Of a stretch of 64,000 nt of DNA, positions 19,812 to 27,984 are shown piece by piece; the stretch's first letter is position 1, and every line of letters begins with the position of its first letter. The translations under genes were made by a program, and so were the position numbers. Below the pieces are notes generated by a model, which saw nothing but the letters and a program-made list of their open reading frames with translations, had not been told where the DNA came from and ran no database searches. Location: assembly GCA_938027685.1 (NCBI GenBank), contig CALJAM010000003.1, positions 1 to 64,000 of the forward strand, in the 5' to 3' direction. Origin of the DNA: an uncultured Bryobacteraceae bacterium. GTDB taxonomy: Bacteria > Acidobacteriota > Terriglobia > Bryobacterales > Bryobacteraceae.

Positions 19812-19812
19812 T
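19807..19812 (+). promoter_or_regulatory. Consensus -10 TATAAT for greA
   Basis: A perfect TATAAT overlaps the stop codon of the lipoprotein gene, 26 bases before the greA ATG. No convincing -35 is present at 17 bases. It gives greA its own promoter independent of the upstream genes. Confidence 0.5.
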
Positions 19813-19838
19813 GACGGGCAGGCGTCCGCGTTCCCGCC

Positions 19839-20318
19839 ATGGAGGAGCTGAAGAAAAAGCTTCTCGAGGAGATCGCAGCTCTGGAGTACGAGCTTCGCAA
19901 CGAGCTGCCTAAGGAGATTCTCCGCGCCCGCGCCCACGGAGATTTGAGCGAAAACGCCGAGTATCACGCCGCTAAAGAGCGTCAGAGCTTCGTCGAGGCC
20001 CGTCTTGCGCAGCTCCGCAAGCGCCTTGCCGAGCTTTCCATGGTGGACCTCTCACGCATCCCGCGCGATCGGGTGGGCTTGGGTTCGGAAGTCGTGGTGC
20101 TCGATCGCCAGAAGGGAGAGGAGATCACCTACAGGCTGGTCGCCAGCGAGGTGGCGGACATCTCCAGGGGCTGGATCTCGACAAGTTCGCCCATCGGACG
20201 GGGCTTGCTCGGCAAAGAGGTGGGCGACGTGGCGCGCATTCAGATTCCCGGCGGCTGGCGCGAGCTTGAAATTCTGGAACTGAGAACCATCCACGATCTG
20301 GCGGAGTCGGACAACTGA
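19839..20318 (+). CDS. greA: Transcription elongation factor GreA
   Basis: A 159-residue GreA. The N-terminal coiled coil carries the catalytic acidic tip RAHGDLSENAEYHAAKERQ (Asp-Glu pair), and the C-terminal FKBP-like domain includes ISTSSPIGRGLLGKEVGD. It enters the secondary channel of RNA polymerase and stimulates transcript cleavage in backtracked complexes. It is followed after 16 bp by a phosphatidyltransferase gene. Confidence 0.96.
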   Translation: MEELKKKLLEEIAALEYELRNELPKEILRARAHGDLSENAEYHAAKERQSFVEARLAQLRKRLAELSMVDLSRIPRDRVGLGSEVVVLDRQKGEEITYRLVASEVADISRGWISTSSPIGRGLLGKEVGDVARIQIPGGWRELEILELRTIHDLAESDN

Positions 20319-20334
20319 TCCGTCCTGGACCCCC

Positions 20335-20973
20335 ATGACGTACACGCGCGCCATCGGCCTGGTGGCCGACAAGATCATCCGCGCCCTGGTTCGCACGCTG
20401 GCTCTCTGGCGCATCCACCCCAACGTCCTCACGTTCCTGGGTCTCATCATCAACGCTGTCGCCGCAGCCCTGCTGGCGCGCGGCCGCTTCCAGGCCGCGG
20501 CCCTCGTGATCATGACCGCGGGCCTCTTCGACATGGTAGACGGGCGCGTGGCGCGGGAAACCAACCGCGTGACGCCCTTCGGCGGCTTCTTCGATTCGGT
20601 AGTGGACCGCTACTCGGACTTGGTCCTGCTCATGGGCCTGCTGGTCTACTACGCCTCCATCAACCGCTTCTTTTACGTTGTGTTGACGGCCGTGGTGATG
20701 ACGGGATCGGTAATGGTCAGCTACGTGCGGGCGCGCGCCGAGTGCATCATCCCCAAGTGCAAGGTCGGCTTCATGGAGCGACCCGAACGCGTGGTCCTGC
20801 TTATCATCGGCGCGCTCTTCGACCGCATGGCGGCCGTGCTCTGGGTCATCGCCGTGCTGGCCAACGTCACCGTCATCCATCGGATGCTTTATACCTGGCA
20901 GGAGACCCGCAAGCTGGAGGCGGCCTCCGCGGCGGTGGAAGCGCGCGAAGCCGGTCTGCCGCAGGCGCGCTGA
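20335..20973 (+). CDS. CDP-alcohol phosphatidyltransferase
   Basis: A 212-residue membrane enzyme with about five to six helices. The family signature D-x2-D-G-x2-A-R-x8-G-x3-D-x3-D is complete: MVDGRVARETNRVTPFGGFF then DSVVDRYSD. It joins a CDP-activated lipid to an alcohol during phospholipid synthesis. The sequence between helices (VRARAECIIPKCKVGFMERPER) resembles the phosphatidylinositol-phosphate/archaetidylinositol-phosphate synthase branch more than PgsA, but the acceptor is not certain. It is convergent with acpS, only 2 bp apart. Confidence 0.88.
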   Translation: MTYTRAIGLVADKIIRALVRTLALWRIHPNVLTFLGLIINAVAAALLARGRFQAAALVIMTAGLFDMVDGRVARETNRVTPFGGFFDSVVDRYSDLVLLMGLLVYYASINRFFYVVLTAVVMTGSVMVSYVRARAECIIPKCKVGFMERPERVVLLIIGALFDRMAAVLWVIAVLANVTVIHRMLYTWQETRKLEAASAAVEAREAGLPQAR

Positions 20974-20975
20974 AG

Positions 20976-21356
20976 TTAAGCTTCCAGGATCACTACTGCC
21001 GCGGCGCTCTCGCGGGTGTGGGTGATCGAAAGGTGCACGGCTTGCACCCTCAGCCGGGCGGCGATGCGGGCGGCCTTCCCGTCCAGGCGCAGCATCGGCT
21101 TGCCTGAGGCCGCATTCGTCACTTCGAAATCCCGCCAGCGTACGCCACCCCGCAATCCCGTGCCGAGAGCCTTCATGCCCGCTTCCTTGGCCGCGAAGCG
21201 CGCGGCATAGCGTTCCCACCGATTGCCCCTGCGTTCCACGTAGGCGATCTCCGCGGCAGTGAAGATCCGCTCTAGGAAACGCCGGCCGTAGCGCTCCGCG
21301 ACGCGTCGGATGCGGGCCACCTCGATTACGTCAATCCCGCAGCCCGCTATCATCAC
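20976..21356 (-). CDS. acpS: Holo-[acyl-carrier-protein] synthase
   Basis: A 126-residue AcpS. It starts MMIAGCGIDVIEVARI (Asp of the Mg site) and contains RFAAKEAGMKALGTG with the second acidic metal ligand. It ends in VHLSITHTRESAAAVVI. It transfers the 4'-phosphopantetheine of CoA onto acyl carrier protein. It starts 9 bp after the nikR stop codon on the same strand. Confidence 0.95.
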   Translation of the reverse strand: MMIAGCGIDVIEVARIRRVAERYGRRFLERIFTAAEIAYVERRGNRWERYAARFAAKEAGMKALGTGLRGGVRWRDFEVTNAASGKPMLRLDGKAARIAARLRVQAVHLSITHTRESAAAVVILEA

Positions 21357-21365
21357 TGCTGCACC

Positions 21366-21836
21366 TCACGGTATCGCTCCCGCCGCGGTGATGGTGAGGC
21401 GGCCGAGTTTTACCCCCTTGGTGGCGATCAGGACGTCGGCGATCTGACGAACGGTCCGACTGGCGCCCCGCAGAACCAGCACCTCCAGACAGTGGTCGTG
21501 ATCCAGGTGGACATGAAGGGTCGAAAGGATGTGGTGAAAATGCCGGTGTTGCAGGTCCACCAGCTTCTCATTGAGCAGACGAACGTTGTGATCGTACACC
21601 AACGTCACCGTGCCCACGACCGGGCTGTCCGGCGCATCCGCCGCCTCCTCGACCAACTCCGCCCGGATCAAATCGCGAAAGGCTTCCGAGCGGTTGTTAT
21701 AGCCGCGCCGGCGGATGAGCCGGTCGAACTTCTCGAGCAGGTCGGAATCGATCGCCACCCCGATGCGTCTCAGGCCCGCTGACTTTCCGGTCCCGTCTGC
21801 CCTCCCCGGGGCCTGCCTCTCACGCTGAGCTGCCAT
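21366..21836 (-). CDS. nikR: Nickel-responsive regulator NikR
   Basis: A 156-residue ribbon-helix-helix regulator. The DNA-binding RHH domain reads RRIGVAIDSDLLEKFDRLI then RGYNNRSEAFRDLIR. The ACT-like metal domain has the nickel ligands in HHILSTLHVHLDHDHCLEVLVL (H-x-D-H-x-H-C type arrangement). It represses nickel uptake or controls nickel enzymes when nickel is bound. No nik or hydrogenase maturation genes are next to it; a hydrogenase-like operon begins 40 kb away in this window. The N-terminus has an extra basic 20-residue tail. Confidence 0.93.
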   Translation of the reverse strand: MAAQRERQAPGRADGTGKSAGLRRIGVAIDSDLLEKFDRLIRRRGYNNRSEAFRDLIRAELVEEAADAPDSPVVGTVTLVYDHNVRLLNEKLVDLQHRHFHHILSTLHVHLDHDHCLEVLVLRGASRTVRQIADVLIATKGVKLGRLTITAAGAIP

Positions 21837-21894
21837 GGCACAAACAGGTTAGCTCAGCCGCCGGCGTGCGGCAACCGGCCACTAAACCAGGGGA

Positions 21895-21940
21895 GCGAAC
21901 CGTCTCCGCAGTGGCAGCCGACGGCGATTGACCGGTTCGC
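21895..21940. promoter_or_regulatory. Inverted repeat in the nikR-ytxH intergenic region
   Basis: GCGAACCG (21895-21902) and CGGTTCGC (21933-21940) are perfect 8-base inverted repeats 30 bases apart, in the 284 bp between divergent nikR and the YtxH gene. Two-part operators with a long spacer are typical of NikR, although the sequence is not the GTATGA-N16-TCATAC of E. coli. Confidence 0.35.
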
Positions 21941-22120
21941 AGCTGCTTTGCACGGAGGCGTATCTTCGCGAACGACCCCTGGGGAAATATTCCGAGACTT
22001 CCCTACGATTGCCTCAAAGGGGTATGGTAGTATCTGAAGGCTGGTGGCCTGCGGGTGGCGAGTTCAACCGCGCCGCCGGCTTTGCGAGCCAAGCGAAGCA
22101 CGAGAGGGAGGCAGCAGCCC

Positions 22121-22435
22121 ATGGCCGACGAAAGCAAATTTTCCGCCTTTATCTTCGGGTTTGGCATTGGTCTGGCAGTCGGGGTGCTCTTCGCTCCCAA
22201 ATCGGGGCGTGAGACCCGCGAATACATCCGGGCCAAGGCCGACGAAGGTCGTGAGTATCTCAAGCGGCGCGGCGAAGAGCTAAAGGAATCCGCCGAGGAA
22301 CTGATCGAGCGGGGCAAGGAGGCGGTCAGCCGCCAGCGCGAAACTTTGGCTGCCGCCGTCGAGGCAGGCAAACAGGCTTACCGGGACGCCCTAGCCGGCA
22401 GATCGGCCGAAAAGGAAGCAGGCGCCGAGAGTTGA
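22121..22435 (+). CDS. YtxH-domain protein (first copy)
   Basis: A 104-residue protein. The ATG at 22121 is chosen because it follows GGGAGG and begins the domain (MADESKFSAFIFGFGIGLAVG). A glycine-zipper-like membrane segment is followed by LFAPKSGRETREYIRAKADEG, the YtxH signature, then a charged amphipathic helix rich in E, K, R. YtxH proteins are small membrane-anchored, stress-linked proteins without known activity. It is followed by a DUF948-like gene, a common YtxH partner in other bacteria. Confidence 0.85.
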   Translation: MADESKFSAFIFGFGIGLAVGVLFAPKSGRETREYIRAKADEGREYLKRRGEELKESAEELIERGKEAVSRQRETLAAAVEAGKQAYRDALAGRSAEKEAGAES

Positions 22436-22454
22436 ATCTGATCCGCGACGACGC

Positions 22455-22958
22455 ATGGAGCAAAGTGGCCTTCTGTACGTAATGGCGGGCGCGGTCGTCG
22501 TGGCCGCAGTCGCCCTCATCGCGCAGGCGATTCTCCTGATCGGGATCTACCAAGCGAACCGGAAGATGCGCGAGCAGATGGCGAGCCTGAGCGCAAAGGC
22601 GGAGCCCGCGCTGGAATCCGCCCGAAAACTCCTGGACGAATCGCGGCGTAACCTGGCGGAAATCTCCGGCAAAACGGCCGAAGTCCTCGATCTCAGCCGC
22701 CAGCAGCTCCATCGGCTGGACGAAGTCCTCCGAGACGCCGCTACACGCTCGCGGGCGCAAATGGAGCGGATCGAGCTCGTGCTGGACGACGTCATCAGCC
22801 GCTTTCAGGATACCGTCACCCTCGTGGAGAACGGAATCGTCCGTCCGATCCGCCATCTGAACGGACTGGCGGCGGGGGTGCGAGCGGCCTTTGCCGCGCT
22901 CGCAGGGCCTAAAACCACGGTCGCGCAGGCCAGCCACGACGACGAGATGTTCATCTGA
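22455..22958 (+). CDS. DUF948-like membrane-anchored coiled-coil protein
   Basis: A 167-residue protein with one N-terminal membrane helix (LYVMAGAVVVAAVALIAQAILLIGIY) and then a long predicted coiled coil (residues 40-130) of the kind in DUF948 proteins. DUF948 and YtxH genes are often adjacent, as here (19 bp apart), and may act together at the cell envelope. Confidence 0.7.
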   Translation: MEQSGLLYVMAGAVVVAAVALIAQAILLIGIYQANRKMREQMASLSAKAEPALESARKLLDESRRNLAEISGKTAEVLDLSRQQLHRLDEVLRDAATRSRAQMERIELVLDDVISRFQDTVTLVENGIVRPIRHLNGLAAGVRAAFAALAGPKTTVAQASHDDEMFI

Positions 22959-22994
22959 GACAAACCGCGCCGCCTGCGGGCGGACCGCCGCCCG

Positions 22995-23771
22995 ATGGTT
23001 GATATTCACGCCCATATCCTGCCCGGCCTGGACGACGGCCCGCGCGAACTCGCGCAGAGTCTGGCCATGCTGAGGCTGGCCGCGCAGAGCGGCACCACCG
23101 ACATCGTCGCCACCCCCCACGCCAGCCTGAAGTACCCCTACCGGCCCGCTGCGGTCGCCCAGCGACTGGCCGAGCTTCGCGCTGCCGCCGGAGACCTGCT
23201 GCGCATTCACGCGGGCTGTGACCTGCAACTGCACTACGAAAACATCCGCGAGGCGCTGGCCCACCCCGAGCGCTACAGCATCAACGGCAAGGGTTATCTG
23301 TTGGTGGAATTCTCCGACCTCATTGTTCCCCGCCACATGGAGGAGATCTTCGCCGAGATGCGCCAAGCGGGCCTGACGCCCGTCATCACTCACCCCGAGC
23401 GCAACTGGCTTCTGCAACAACGGTTGAGGGATCTGGAAAGCTGGGTCAGCCAGGGTTGCACGCTTCAACTCACGGCCCAGTCCCTGTTCGGCCGTTTCGG
23501 GCGTGAAGCGCGCATGTTCGCTATTCAGCTCCTCGAGCGCAACCTGGTGCACTTTATCGCCAGCGACGCCCACGATGCGCAGGACCGCACCCCCCGGCTG
23601 GACGAGGCCTGGCGGTGGCTAGCGCGCCGTTTCGGAGCGGAGTACGCCCGCCTGCTGCTGGAGGATAATCCCAAGGCGGCGCTGATCGGGGAAGGCGTGC
23701 GCACGCCGGCGGCGCCGCAGAAGCGCCGCCGCTTCTGGCAACTCTCGTTCTGGAAGCGCACTGGCAGGTGA
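22995..23771 (+). CDS. CpsB/YwqE-type tyrosine-protein phosphatase (PHP domain)
   Basis: A 258-residue PHP-fold metallophosphatase. The first metal motif is MVDIHAHILPGLDDGP; the others are VATPHAS, VITHPERN and FIASDAHD. In Gram-positive capsule clusters this enzyme dephosphorylates the tyrosine kinase that controls polysaccharide export. No Wzc-like kinase is next to it here. The C-terminal tail is basic (APQKRRRFWQLSFWKRTGR), possibly a membrane or nucleic-acid contact. Confidence 0.88.
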   Translation: MVDIHAHILPGLDDGPRELAQSLAMLRLAAQSGTTDIVATPHASLKYPYRPAAVAQRLAELRAAAGDLLRIHAGCDLQLHYENIREALAHPERYSINGKGYLLVEFSDLIVPRHMEEIFAEMRQAGLTPVITHPERNWLLQQRLRDLESWVSQGCTLQLTAQSLFGRFGREARMFAIQLLERNLVHFIASDAHDAQDRTPRLDEAWRWLARRFGAEYARLLLEDNPKAALIGEGVRTPAAPQKRRRFWQLSFWKRTGR

Positions 23772-24133
23772 AACGACAGGCCGCAGTTCCGCATGCGGCC
23801 CCACACGCGGCCCCGTCTGCGCCCAACGCCGGTGGCCCAGCACGCCCACCTAGTGGTTGACTTAAATCGAGCATTCGGCCGCATCCCGGCCTAACGACCC
23901 CCCGACCGCGCCACGCGGACTCCACTGCCGGCTCGGCTTCCGCTGGGCGGCGACACACGCTGAACCCGGGAAACCGCCGCCGCTCCGGCTTCTGTCCTCC
24001 TCTTTTGGGGAAGGGCGGCCTCCGGCCGATTTCTTCCGTCTTTTGGGCGCGCCAAGACCGTTCCCGTGCGGCACTGGGAGGTTCTCCCTAAAGCCAGAGC
24101 ATTCTCGGGCCGATTCCTGCGGTAGGAGAAATC
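23772..24133. other. Intergenic region between the CpsB-like and HEAT genes
   Basis: No convincing gene in 362 bases. It holds a GGCCGC...GCGGCC stem just after the phosphatase stop, a TTGACT hexamer near 23858, a GGCC-TCC-GGCC hairpin near 24016, and a sigma28-like promoter at its right end (separate entry). Confidence 0.5.
24089..24116 (+). promoter_or_regulatory. Sigma28 (FliA)-like promoter before the HEAT-repeat gene
   Basis: TAAA (24089-24092) is followed after 16 bases by GCCGATTC (24109-24116). The layout matches the two better FliA-type sites of this window, with a weaker -10 end (TTC instead of TAA). Transcription would begin around 24123, ten bases before the ATG at 24134, leaving only the AGGAG ribosome site. 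It may be a chance match. Confidence 0.35.
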
Positions 24134-25123
24134 ATGGCCCGCCCGGCCTCGGCGCTGCGCTCAGAGGAGGACTTCAAGGCCTACCTGGAGGAACTCGTAA
24201 AGGCGTACGACTTGCCTCGCTCCACCGCTCGCTCGGAACTGCACGATCTGCTCAACGCCGACCCGGTACGCTTCTGCAGGCACATCGGCCAGCTCGTGCA
24301 AGGCCTGCCTGAAAATGCCGCGGTGTGCCAGTTCTTGGCCGGCCTATTGGCCGGCTACGACAAGCTGCCTCGCGTCCTCGCCGATCCCGCCGCGATGAAT
24401 CCGCGCGAAGCGGTCGCTCTTGCCCGCTGGGTCGCCCGGACCGACCCATTACTGGATTCGAAGTTCGCTCAATGGTTGCTGCGGGGACTGGGCAACCGCC
24501 CGGACCCGGAAGCCGCCGACCCTGCGCGTATCCTCCGGATACTCGAGATCCTCGGGGCGCTCTCGGAAAACCCCCGCATTGTCCCGACGCTCGTTCAGTT
24601 GTTCCGGCACCAGAACCCCCGCGTGCGTTCTAAGGCCGCCCTGCTGGCGGGCAGGAGCCTGAAAAGCGGGCAGTGGGCGCAGCAGTGGCTCACGGAACCC
24701 GACGCGCGGGTGCGCGCAAACGTCATCGAATCGCTGTGGGGCACCCAAGGGTCGGCCGTGGCAGAGGCTTACAAGATCGCTTTGCGGGACTCCCACAGCC
24801 GCGTCGTAGGCAACGCGTTGGTCGGCCTCTACCTGCTCGGAGATCCCACGGCCGCGGAATTGCTGGCCGAAATGGCGCGTCACAAATCGGCCGCCTTCCG
24901 GGCCACCGCCGCCTGGGCGATGGGCTTCATCGAGGATCCTCAGTTCCTGCCCACGCTCGGCCGAATGCTGAAAGACCCCGAGCCCCTGGTGCGCCGTAAT
25001 GTACTCCGGGCCCTGGCGCGCATCAAGAGAGCTACCAGCCAGGCGCTAGGCAAGCTGCCGCCCGAAAACCCCCACGACGAGCAGGCGCCCGTCGCCAACC
25101 AAGACCACGGTTCGGCTGCTTGA
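24134..25123 (+). CDS. HEAT-repeat protein
   Basis: A 329-residue all-helical protein. Residues about 150-310 hold five to six HEAT-like repeats, for example LVQLFRHQNPRVRSKAALLAG, WLTEPDARVRANVIESLWG, ALRDSHSRVVGNALVGLYLLG, MLKDPEPLVRRNVLRALARI. It has no signal peptide, so it is a cytoplasmic scaffold. The possible FliA-type promoter hints at a motility link. The next gene, a second YtxH, follows after 77 bp. Confidence 0.8.
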   Translation: MARPASALRSEEDFKAYLEELVKAYDLPRSTARSELHDLLNADPVRFCRHIGQLVQGLPENAAVCQFLAGLLAGYDKLPRVLADPAAMNPREAVALARWVARTDPLLDSKFAQWLLRGLGNRPDPEAADPARILRILEILGALSENPRIVPTLVQLFRHQNPRVRSKAALLAGRSLKSGQWAQQWLTEPDARVRANVIESLWGTQGSAVAEAYKIALRDSHSRVVGNALVGLYLLGDPTAAELLAEMARHKSAAFRATAAWAMGFIEDPQFLPTLGRMLKDPEPLVRRNVLRALARIKRATSQALGKLPPENPHDEQAPVANQDHGSAA

Positions 25124-25200
25124 GATCAGGCGAGCCCTTTCCCCGCACACGAGCGACGAACCGCAGCTGTCCACTACAATCGAAGCAGGAGGCCCCCCTG

Positions 25201-25497
25201 ATGTCGAAAAATACCGAGAAACTGCTGTGGTTCCTGATCGGCGCTGCTTTGGGAGCGAGCGTGGCGTTGCTTTATGCGCCCAAATCGGGAAAAGAAACCC
25301 GCCGCTACTTGCGAAGAAAGAGCAGCGAAGCGCGTGACGCCTTGGTCGAAACGGGTGAACACTTGCTGGAGAAAGGCCGTGAACTGGGCGAGGAGATCGC
25401 CGAGCGCGGGCGCCGACTCTACCGCAAGGGCGTCGAAATCGCCGAAGAGGCGGGCGGGTTGCTCGAACGCAGCCGCAAGCTGGTCGCGCGCGAGTAA
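25201..25497 (+). CDS. YtxH-domain protein (second copy)
   Basis: A 98-residue paralogue of the protein at 22121. It starts at an ATG behind GGAGG (a longer frame from 25120 lacks a site). The hydrophobic WFLIGAALGASVALLYAPKSG is followed by KETRRYLRRKSSEARDALVE and a charged helix with the repeat GRELGEEIAERGRRLYRKG. The two copies share the APKSG-x-E-T-R core but differ beyond it, so the duplication is old. Confidence 0.82.
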   Translation: MSKNTEKLLWFLIGAALGASVALLYAPKSGKETRRYLRRKSSEARDALVETGEHLLEKGRELGEEIAERGRRLYRKGVEIAEEAGGLLERSRKLVARE

Positions 25498-25531
25498 GAA
25501 AAACGCGAGTCTCAAAACGGGGGAATAAGCG

Positions 25532-27112
25532 ATGAGTCAGCCGGCTGCGATCTCGTTGCAGACGCTCGCCCCCTTCCGCAACGAGCCTTACACGGACTTC
25601 AGCCAACCCGAGAACCGACGCGCTATGCTGGATGCGCTGGCTGCTGTCCGAGCCCAGTTCGGGCGGGAGTACGATCTCATCCTCGCCGGCCAGCGCGCCC
25701 GTGCTTCCGGCAAAATCCTTTCCCGCAATCCCTCGGCGCCCGATGAAATCGTCGGAATCCACCAGCGGGCGACAGCCGAGCAGGCCCGCGAGGCCGTCGA
25801 ACGGGCGTTCCGCTATTTCCCTACTTGGAGCCGCACCCCGGCGGAAGAGCGCGCAGCGCGCCTGCTTCGCGCGGCTGCGATCCTGCGACGTCGCAAGATG
25901 GAGTTCAACGCCTGGCTCATCTACGAAGCCGGCAAGACCTGGCCCGAGGCCGAGGCCGACGTCTCCGAAGCCATCGATTTCTGCGAGTACTACGCACGGG
26001 AAATGTTGCGGCTCGCCGGCCCTCACCCCATGGTTCAGTTCCCTGGCGAGCGCGACGAACTGATCTACATTCCCTTAGGCGTCGGCATCATCATCTCTCC
26101 CTGGAACTTCCCGTTGGCCATCCTCACCGGCATGACCACCGCGGCTCTGGTGACCGGCAACACCGTGGTCATCAAGCCCTCCAGCGACACCCCCACAATC
26201 GCAGCCAAGCTGGCGGAAGTGCTGGAGGAAGCCGGTTTCCCGCCCGAAAGCTTCTCCCTGGTGACGGGCGGCGGAGGAGAGATCGGCGATCTGCTGGTCG
26301 AGCATCCTAAAACTCGATTCATCTGCTTCACAGGGTCGAAAGCCGTCGGGCTCAGGATCAACGAGCTCGCAGCTCGCACGCAGCCCGGCCAGATCTGGAT
26401 CAAACGGGTGATCGCCGAAATGGGAGGCAAGGACGCCATCATCGTGGACCGGGAAGCCAACCTCGAGCGCGCCGTCGAAGGCGTGCTGGTCTCGGCCTAC
26501 GGCTACCAGGGACAGAAGTGCTCGGCCTGCTCCCGGGCTATCGTGGACCAGGAAATTTACGACGACTTCCTCGCCCGCCTGGTCGCACGTACCCAGAGCC
26601 TGAAGGTCGGCCCCGCTGATGATCCCGACAACTTCATGGGCCCCGTCATCAACGAGACTGCGATGAACTCCATCCTCGGCTACATTGAAATCGGCAAGCG
26701 GGAGGGGCGGCTGGTGACGGGCGGAGGACGCGCGGGAGGACCCGGTTACTTCCTGCAGCCCACCATCTTTGCCGAAGTCGGTCCCCAAGCCCGTATCTTC
26801 CAGGAAGAAATTTTCGGTCCCGTACTCGCCGTCACGCCGGCACGCGATTTCGACCACGCACTCGAACTGGCCAACAACTCCGAGTACGGGCTCACGGGCT
26901 CCGTTTATACCACCAATCGCGAGAAAATCAACCGCGCTCGGGAGGAGTTCTTCGTGGGCAATCTCTACATCAACCGCAAGTGCACCGGTGCGATGGTCGG
27001 CTGCCATCCCTTCGGGGGCTTCAACATGTCCGGCACCGACTCGAAGGCTGGCGGCCCCGATTACCTGCTGCTGTTCTTGCAAGCCAAGGCCATTGGCGAA
27101 AAGCTCGATTGA
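25532..27112 (+). CDS. pruA: 1-pyrroline-5-carboxylate dehydrogenase (RocA/PruA type)
   Basis: A 526-residue aldehyde dehydrogenase of the P5C dehydrogenase group. The NAD fold includes GVGIIISPWNFPLAILTGMT; the catalytic Glu is in VIAEMGGKDAII and the catalytic Cys in YQGQKCSACSRA near residue 330. The C-terminal region NRKCTGAMVGCHPFGGFNMSG is typical of this group. It oxidises glutamate semialdehyde to glutamate in proline breakdown. The proline dehydrogenase partner is not in this window. Confidence 0.93.
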   Translation: MSQPAAISLQTLAPFRNEPYTDFSQPENRRAMLDALAAVRAQFGREYDLILAGQRARASGKILSRNPSAPDEIVGIHQRATAEQAREAVERAFRYFPTWSRTPAEERAARLLRAAAILRRRKMEFNAWLIYEAGKTWPEAEADVSEAIDFCEYYAREMLRLAGPHPMVQFPGERDELIYIPLGVGIIISPWNFPLAILTGMTTAALVTGNTVVIKPSSDTPTIAAKLAEVLEEAGFPPESFSLVTGGGGEIGDLLVEHPKTRFICFTGSKAVGLRINELAARTQPGQIWIKRVIAEMGGKDAIIVDREANLERAVEGVLVSAYGYQGQKCSACSRAIVDQEIYDDFLARLVARTQSLKVGPADDPDNFMGPVINETAMNSILGYIEIGKREGRLVTGGGRAGGPGYFLQPTIFAEVGPQARIFQEEIFGPVLAVTPARDFDHALELANNSEYGLTGSVYTTNREKINRAREEFFVGNLYINRKCTGAMVGCHPFGGFNMSGTDSKAGGPDYLLLFLQAKAIGEKLD

Positions 27113-27135
27113 GCCGCTGGGATGGCCTGCCGGGA

Positions 27136-27972
27136 ATGAGGCTCTGGTTCGAAATCGGCAGGCAGGCGGTCGGCCTATGGTGGCGAAGTAACCCGGGCCG
27201 GCTTGCAGCCGCTCTCGCCTTCTATTCGCTCTTTTCGCTGGCGCCCGTGCTGATCGTCGCCGTAGCGGTCGCGGGAGCGGTTTTCGGCGAGCAGGCGGCC
27301 CGCGGCGAAATCGTGTTGCAAGTCAGCCGCTTCGCTGGCGAACCCGCCGCACAGGTCATTCAGAACATTCTCGCCGGCGCGGGCAGGCAACCCGCTGCGG
27401 AATGGTTTTCCGCAGTGGGTCTGCTGGGTTCCCTTCTGGGCGCCACGGCGGTCTTCGCCGAGCTGCAGGACGGCCTGAATACGATCTGGTGCGTACAACC
27501 CTCCGGGCGCGCCTGGCTGCACATCGCGCGCGGCCGCCTGTGGGCCTTCTTGATGGTCCTGTTCATGGGACTGGTCCTGTTGGCTTCCCTGATCGCGGCC
27601 ACGCTCATGGCCGCCCTACCGCGCTTGCTCGGCCCGGCGCTCGAACACCCCGGGCTGCTTCAGGCGATGCACCTGATGGGCTCGTTCGCCGCCTCCGCAG
27701 CAGTGCTGGCGTTCATCTACAGGTTCCTTCCGCAGGCGCCCGTCACCTGGACGGATGCATGGATCGGGGCGCTCGCTGCCGCCCTGTTATTTGTCGTCGG
27801 ACAATCGCTGCTCGGATGGTATTTGGCAGGCAGCAGCCTCCGCTCGGTGTACGGCGCGGCGGGATCGCTCGCACTGCTGCTGGTCTGGATCTACTACTCG
27901 GCTCAGATCCTTTACCTGGGCGCCGCACTGGTTCGTGCATGTTCGCGCCGCAGACACGCTGCGGCGCGCTAA
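27136..27972 (+). CDS. YihY/BrkB-family inner-membrane protein
   Basis: A 278-residue membrane protein with about six helices. ATG at 27136 is chosen because a longer in-frame start lies inside pruA. Family motifs include LAAALAFYSLFSLAPVLIVAVAVAG near the start, AELQDGLNTIW, and RSVYGAAGSLALLLVWIYYSAQILYLGA at the end. Once described as RNase BN, the family is now treated as integral membrane proteins of unclear role. It is 23 bp after pruA. Confidence 0.9.
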   Translation: MRLWFEIGRQAVGLWWRSNPGRLAAALAFYSLFSLAPVLIVAVAVAGAVFGEQAARGEIVLQVSRFAGEPAAQVIQNILAGAGRQPAAEWFSAVGLLGSLLGATAVFAELQDGLNTIWCVQPSGRAWLHIARGRLWAFLMVLFMGLVLLASLIAATLMAALPRLLGPALEHPGLLQAMHLMGSFAASAAVLAFIYRFLPQAPVTWTDAWIGALAAALLFVVGQSLLGWYLAGSSLRSVYGAAGSLALLLVWIYYSAQILYLGAALVRACSRRRHAAAR

Positions 27973-27984
27973 CATCGGGAAGCG

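Noticed and set aside
21837-22120. Classical NikR operator GTATGA-N16-TCATAC
   Set aside because: Only partial resemblance (GGTATGG near 22021) without the second half-site at the right distance; the GCGAACCG repeat was listed instead.
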